Shown here piece by piece: positions 62,501 through 64,000 of a stretch of 64,000 bases of DNA (its first letter is position 1; each line of letters begins with the position of its first letter). The notes under the pieces were generated by a model. The model had not been told where the DNA came from and did not search any database. It saw only the letters and a list, made by a program, of their open reading frames with translations. This DNA comes from JBCCDY01 sp039030555. GTDB lineage: Bacteria; Bacteroidota; Bacteroidia; Cytophagales; Cyclobacteriaceae. The translations under genes and the position numbers were made by a program. The stretch lies in assembly GCA_039030555.1 (NCBI GenBank), contig JBCCDY010000005.1, positions 186,001 through 250,000 of the forward strand. Direction: 5' to 3'.

Positions 62501-62976
62501 ATAGTGAGGCACTGGACTTCTACAACGATATCAGGTCAAGCATAACAGGGTCAGATACTCTGTTCGTTACTTTTGATGGAGACAATCATGAACAGTCTCT
62601 CGAATCAGCCTTTGACCCTGGAAGCTCTCGTTCCATTTATGAGTGGTTATTTAACGACCAGACTGTTTCTGCTCAAACAAGGATTTCAAATGGTCAAAAC
62701 TCCTCAGAAATATTAGATGAAAAATTAAACAGTGGTACTAAAACTGTTAACTATTTGTATCTCAAATCGGGAACCGGCGGAGAACTGAACATTCAATTTT
62801 ATCCTGAAAGTGAACTGCTACTATTCAACCAATCCGGTCAAATGGTATTTCAAGGTACTCAGGAAAACATAGAAGGCTCATTCAAACGTATTCAGAACGG
62901 TGTTTACATCTATCAATACCGAAATAAAGATGTAGAACGAATACATCAGAAGGGTCGTATTATTCTTTTGGATTAG
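59584..62976 (+). CDS. surface esterase with one active and two degenerate hydrolase modules
   Basis: A 1130-residue exported protein with a signal peptide (ITVLTLILLLHFTTYA, cleaved before QIP). Module 1 (about 30-275) is an alpha/beta hydrolase of the PHB-depolymerase/feruloyl-esterase type with LIVFLHGRGERGNGNTELFE and the nucleophile motif GHSLGG near 155. PKD-like domains lie at about 283-372, 378-465 and 703-792 (DGxGxDPDGD with LWSQISG). Modules 2 (472-697) and 3 (799-1025) copy the hydrolase fold and are very alike, but the nucleophile motif reads GFDEGG and GFDEGA, with Asp for Ser. The C-terminal 80 residues (LNIQFYPESELLLFNQSGQM, then GVYIYQYRNKD) resemble a T9SS type A sorting domain. 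It probably acts on the cell surface on esters of polysaccharide or polyester. Confidence 0.85.
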   Translation: MKKITVLTLILLLHFTTYAQIPRKNIKSNDDIVIQTVKPDSLGHPNAAGYLEYLPDGYDTAKRYPLIVFLHGRGERGNGNTELFEVADLGLPNFIEFGVDLCPGPSDLQDECFIVISPQLKTTVDSWGINVINHVFEFAIEKYKVDTNRIFLSGHSLGGIGTYNYAGNSNKYNYSLTGIIPVAANSIDATEGCRISERKINVRAYHSQADSTVKFPGGKRSFDNIKNCTSPIPEADLRFIEYASLTHNATVQQGFRESDRDSTGMNVYDWLFNVGLPSDTINDAPSANAGADLTLDLPIDSVVIDGSGTDPDGDDLNFLWSQISGTPLILSDIDTDDLLLTNLQEGSFSFVLQVNDPDGLSDTDTVNLALNPPAPQPPVASAGTDLVITLPQDSVLIDGTGSDADSDSLFFSWSQTSGASAVLSGVNEEDLFVSSLSEGTFTFELVVTDSDGLSDADQVQITVLSEPDSTFQINEKVTDKKGVRYLEYLPPGYDSTQIYPILIYFHSDEVEGTDIELIKDEGPLYFITKENKSFCFDIDGTQQCFIVISPQIEVGSGFFKGKVNAVYDQIEKDYTPDDIYLSGFDEGGQAIYSRILDENDPNRYSGIAVIGARPSTVSNSAEDIGRLNPKILIGHGENDSERSFSDALDYYNEIRASITGSDTLFASFTGASHEQSMLLAFDPTGSMNIYEWMFNDGGPTLVPPVADAGEDVSFDLPLDSAVVLTGTGSDPDGSIDAYLWSQISGDPLIISNINTRFLIVDSLVAGTFEFTFEVTDDDGLTDVDSVVLTVNPAPELVGTIEKKETDDSRRVPYLEYLPAAYDSTANYPVLVYLHSDEVAGTELDSLKNEGPFYYISQNSENFCFEVDGTQQCFIVIAPQVDVGSGFFRGKVNAVYNQIVEDYEPDEIYLTGFDEGAGSIYARLLDNDDNPNQYAGVAIIGARTSRVNNAATDIGLLNPKILIGHGDLDAKRSYSEALDFYNDIRSSITGSDTLFVTFDGDNHEQSLESAFDPGSSRSIYEWLFNDQTVSAQTRISNGQNSSEILDEKLNSGTKTVNYLYLKSGTGGELNIQFYPESELLLFNQSGQMVFQGTQENIEGSFKRIQNGVYIYQYRNKDVERIHQKGRIILLD

Positions 62977-62984
62977 AAGAAATT

Positions 62985-63014
62985 AGGAAGGTCAGATCTT
63001 GCTCTGGCCTTCTT
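62985..63014 (+). terminator. intrinsic terminator after the esterase gene
   Basis: GAAGGTCAGA at 62987-62996 pairs with TCTGGCCTTC at 63003-63012 (one G-T wobble) around the loop TCTTGC, and the stem can extend two more pairs to 62985/63014. It lies 10 bp after the stop and is followed by TTAAATTT. The U tract is interrupted but the stem is strong. Confidence 0.6.
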
Positions 63015-63087
63015 AAATTTCATAACACAGTCTCTGAGTAGGACTAAAAGTGATGGACTTTTGATCTTTAGTTATTTATACATATTT

Positions 63088-63948
63088 ATGTTTATGTATA
63101 AGTGCTTATTGGTTTTAGTCGTATTTTCTTATTCCTGCCAATCTGTTGAAAATTCGGAAAAAGAATTATCTCCCGGTGGGGAGCAGGTCATATCAAACTA
63201 TTATTCTGAAGTATTAGAAGACTCCATAAAATATCAGATATATCTACCCCACTCCTACTCTGAATCAGCTCCCGGCTTTCCGGTCCTGTATCTTCTGCAC
63301 GGACATGGTGGAGATGAAACAGTATGGTTTAGTGAAGAAAAAGGTAACGTAATTCCACTTTTTGATTCCTTGATTCATAATAAAATCATACCACCAGTTA
63401 TCACTGTGAGTATGGATGCTGGTAATTCGTGGTATGTGGATGGCCCAACACAAATGCAAACGGCTTATCTGGAGGAGTTCATTCCATTTATCGAGTCGAC
63501 CTACAACATTGATGAAAGTCATGACTCAAGATTTATCGCTGGAATATCGGCAGGTGGATTCGGAGCCTTGCGTTTTTCCATGATCCATCCAGAATTATTT
63601 CGTTCAGTAATCCTTCTTAGTCCGGCATCTTATTTACCTGCTCCTCCTGAAGTTTCATCAGCCAGAAAAGTAGATGCATTTTCCATCGAAGGTTATTTTA
63701 ATGACGAGTTATGGCAGTCCTACTCATACCTAAATCTGTTGGATATTTTTTTGGATAGCGAGGTAAAACCAGAGTATTATATCTCTTCAGGGGACGACGA
63801 CAAATATAATATAGCTCCTGTTGTGACGAATCTCCAGCAGCTATTTCTGGAAAATGATGTTTCAGTGGAATTGAGAATTACGGATGGGGGTCATGACTGG
63901 GATTGCTGGAGACCAGTTTTTGAAGAATGGTTACCCAAAATCTTTTAA
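63088..63948 (+). CDS. lipoprotein esterase of the esterase-D/putative-esterase family
   Basis: A protein of about 286 residues with an N-terminal hydrophobic lipoprotein-type signal (MYKCLLVLVVFSYSCQS, lipid-accepting Cys near residue 17). The mature part is an alpha/beta hydrolase of the putative-esterase family: PVLYLLHGHGGDETVWFSEE gives the oxyanion region, FIAGISAGGFGALRFSMIHP the nucleophile elbow (Ser in GISAGG), YISSGDDDKYN the acid and ITDGGHDWDCWRPVFEEW the histidine (GGHDW). The frame is open from a TTG at 63061; I choose the ATG at 63088 because it gives a normal signal length, and 63094 is equally possible. It follows the triple-module esterase by 111 bp and a terminator, so a separate promoter is likely. 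It may act on related esters. Confidence 0.85.
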   Translation: MFMYKCLLVLVVFSYSCQSVENSEKELSPGGEQVISNYYSEVLEDSIKYQIYLPHSYSESAPGFPVLYLLHGHGGDETVWFSEEKGNVIPLFDSLIHNKIIPPVITVSMDAGNSWYVDGPTQMQTAYLEEFIPFIESTYNIDESHDSRFIAGISAGGFGALRFSMIHPELFRSVILLSPASYLPAPPEVSSARKVDAFSIEGYFNDELWQSYSYLNLLDIFLDSEVKPEYYISSGDDDKYNIAPVVTNLQQLFLENDVSVELRITDGGHDWDCWRPVFEEWLPKIF

Positions 63949-64000
63949 AGAATTTCGAGTAACTGTTTCATCTGTTGTATTAAAGTACTTTGTGACTGAG

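Noticed and set aside
1..64000. Search for tRNA, rRNA, transposase and integrase genes
   Set aside because: None was seen; no cloverleaf-like gene, rRNA segment or transposase motif could be supported.

Overview
The window is chromosomal DNA of a Bacteroidota bacterium, most likely a marine Cytophagales relative (Fulvivirga/Marivirga/Roseivirga type). This is inferred from the AT-rich composition, the near absence of Shine-Dalgarno sites, very large secreted proteins with PKD, FN3 and LRR modules, RHS proteins with the GKERD-type core, and a probable type IX secretion (T9SS) C-terminal domain on one esterase. No species assignment can be made from the sequence alone. No rRNA, tRNA, CRISPR array or intact insertion sequence was seen.

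Region 1 (1-9.4 kb) is mixed housekeeping and accessory genes. It holds a DUF427 protein, a probable toxin-antitoxin pair with a DUF5615 PIN-like toxin, an ArfB-type ribosome rescue factor coupled to an NAD(P)-binding oxidoreductase, a DUF2237 protein, and a secreted PQQ-type sugar dehydrogenase. These are followed by a minus-strand run of histidine kinase, membrane protein, MpaB/DUF2236 oxygenase-like protein and AhpD-like protein.

Region 2 (9.4-38 kb) is the most unusual part. A minus-strand operon of seven genes, perhaps eight, occupies about 26 kb (37966 down to 12096). In order of transcription it has a possible 71-codon leader ORF, a 2220-residue LRR/FN3 surface protein, an OmpH/Skp-like periplasmic chaperone, a lipoprotein, a 1681-residue SpvB/TcB-like protein, a 942-residue PKD protein, a 235-residue exported protein and a 3046-residue RHS protein. 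Stop/start overlaps and very short gaps argue for one transcript. Together these look like the B and C halves of a Tc/RHS cocoon split over two genes, with an adhesin and a dedicated chaperone. The RHS tip resembles no toxin I know and no immunity gene is evident. Downstream lie a GC-rich hairpin-bearing element and a 675-residue exported protein followed in frame by a decayed second copy of its own C-terminus.

Region 3 (38-43.5 kb) has a divergent ECF sigma factor with a TPR-bearing putative anti-sigma partner, an M1 aminopeptidase, a small membrane protein and a GNAT acetyltransferase. A 36-bp conserved stretch (AGGGTAACGTTTT plus flanks) occurs upstream of both the giant operon and the triple-module esterase at 59.6 kb, so the two may share a regulator.

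Region 4 (43.7-47.9 kb) is a complete Anbu-type locus: circularly permuted ATP-grasp, alpha-E protein, Anbu proteasome homologue and transglutaminase. Its first and last genes use TTG starts.

Region 5 (48-64 kb) has membrane proteins of unknown role, a TetR regulator with two matching palindromic operators controlling itself and an alpha/beta hydrolase, a nitroreductase, polyphosphate kinase, an exported amidase, a radical SAM protein with an unusual cysteine spacing, a 1130-residue esterase with one active and two apparently inactive hydrolase modules, and a lipoprotein esterase.
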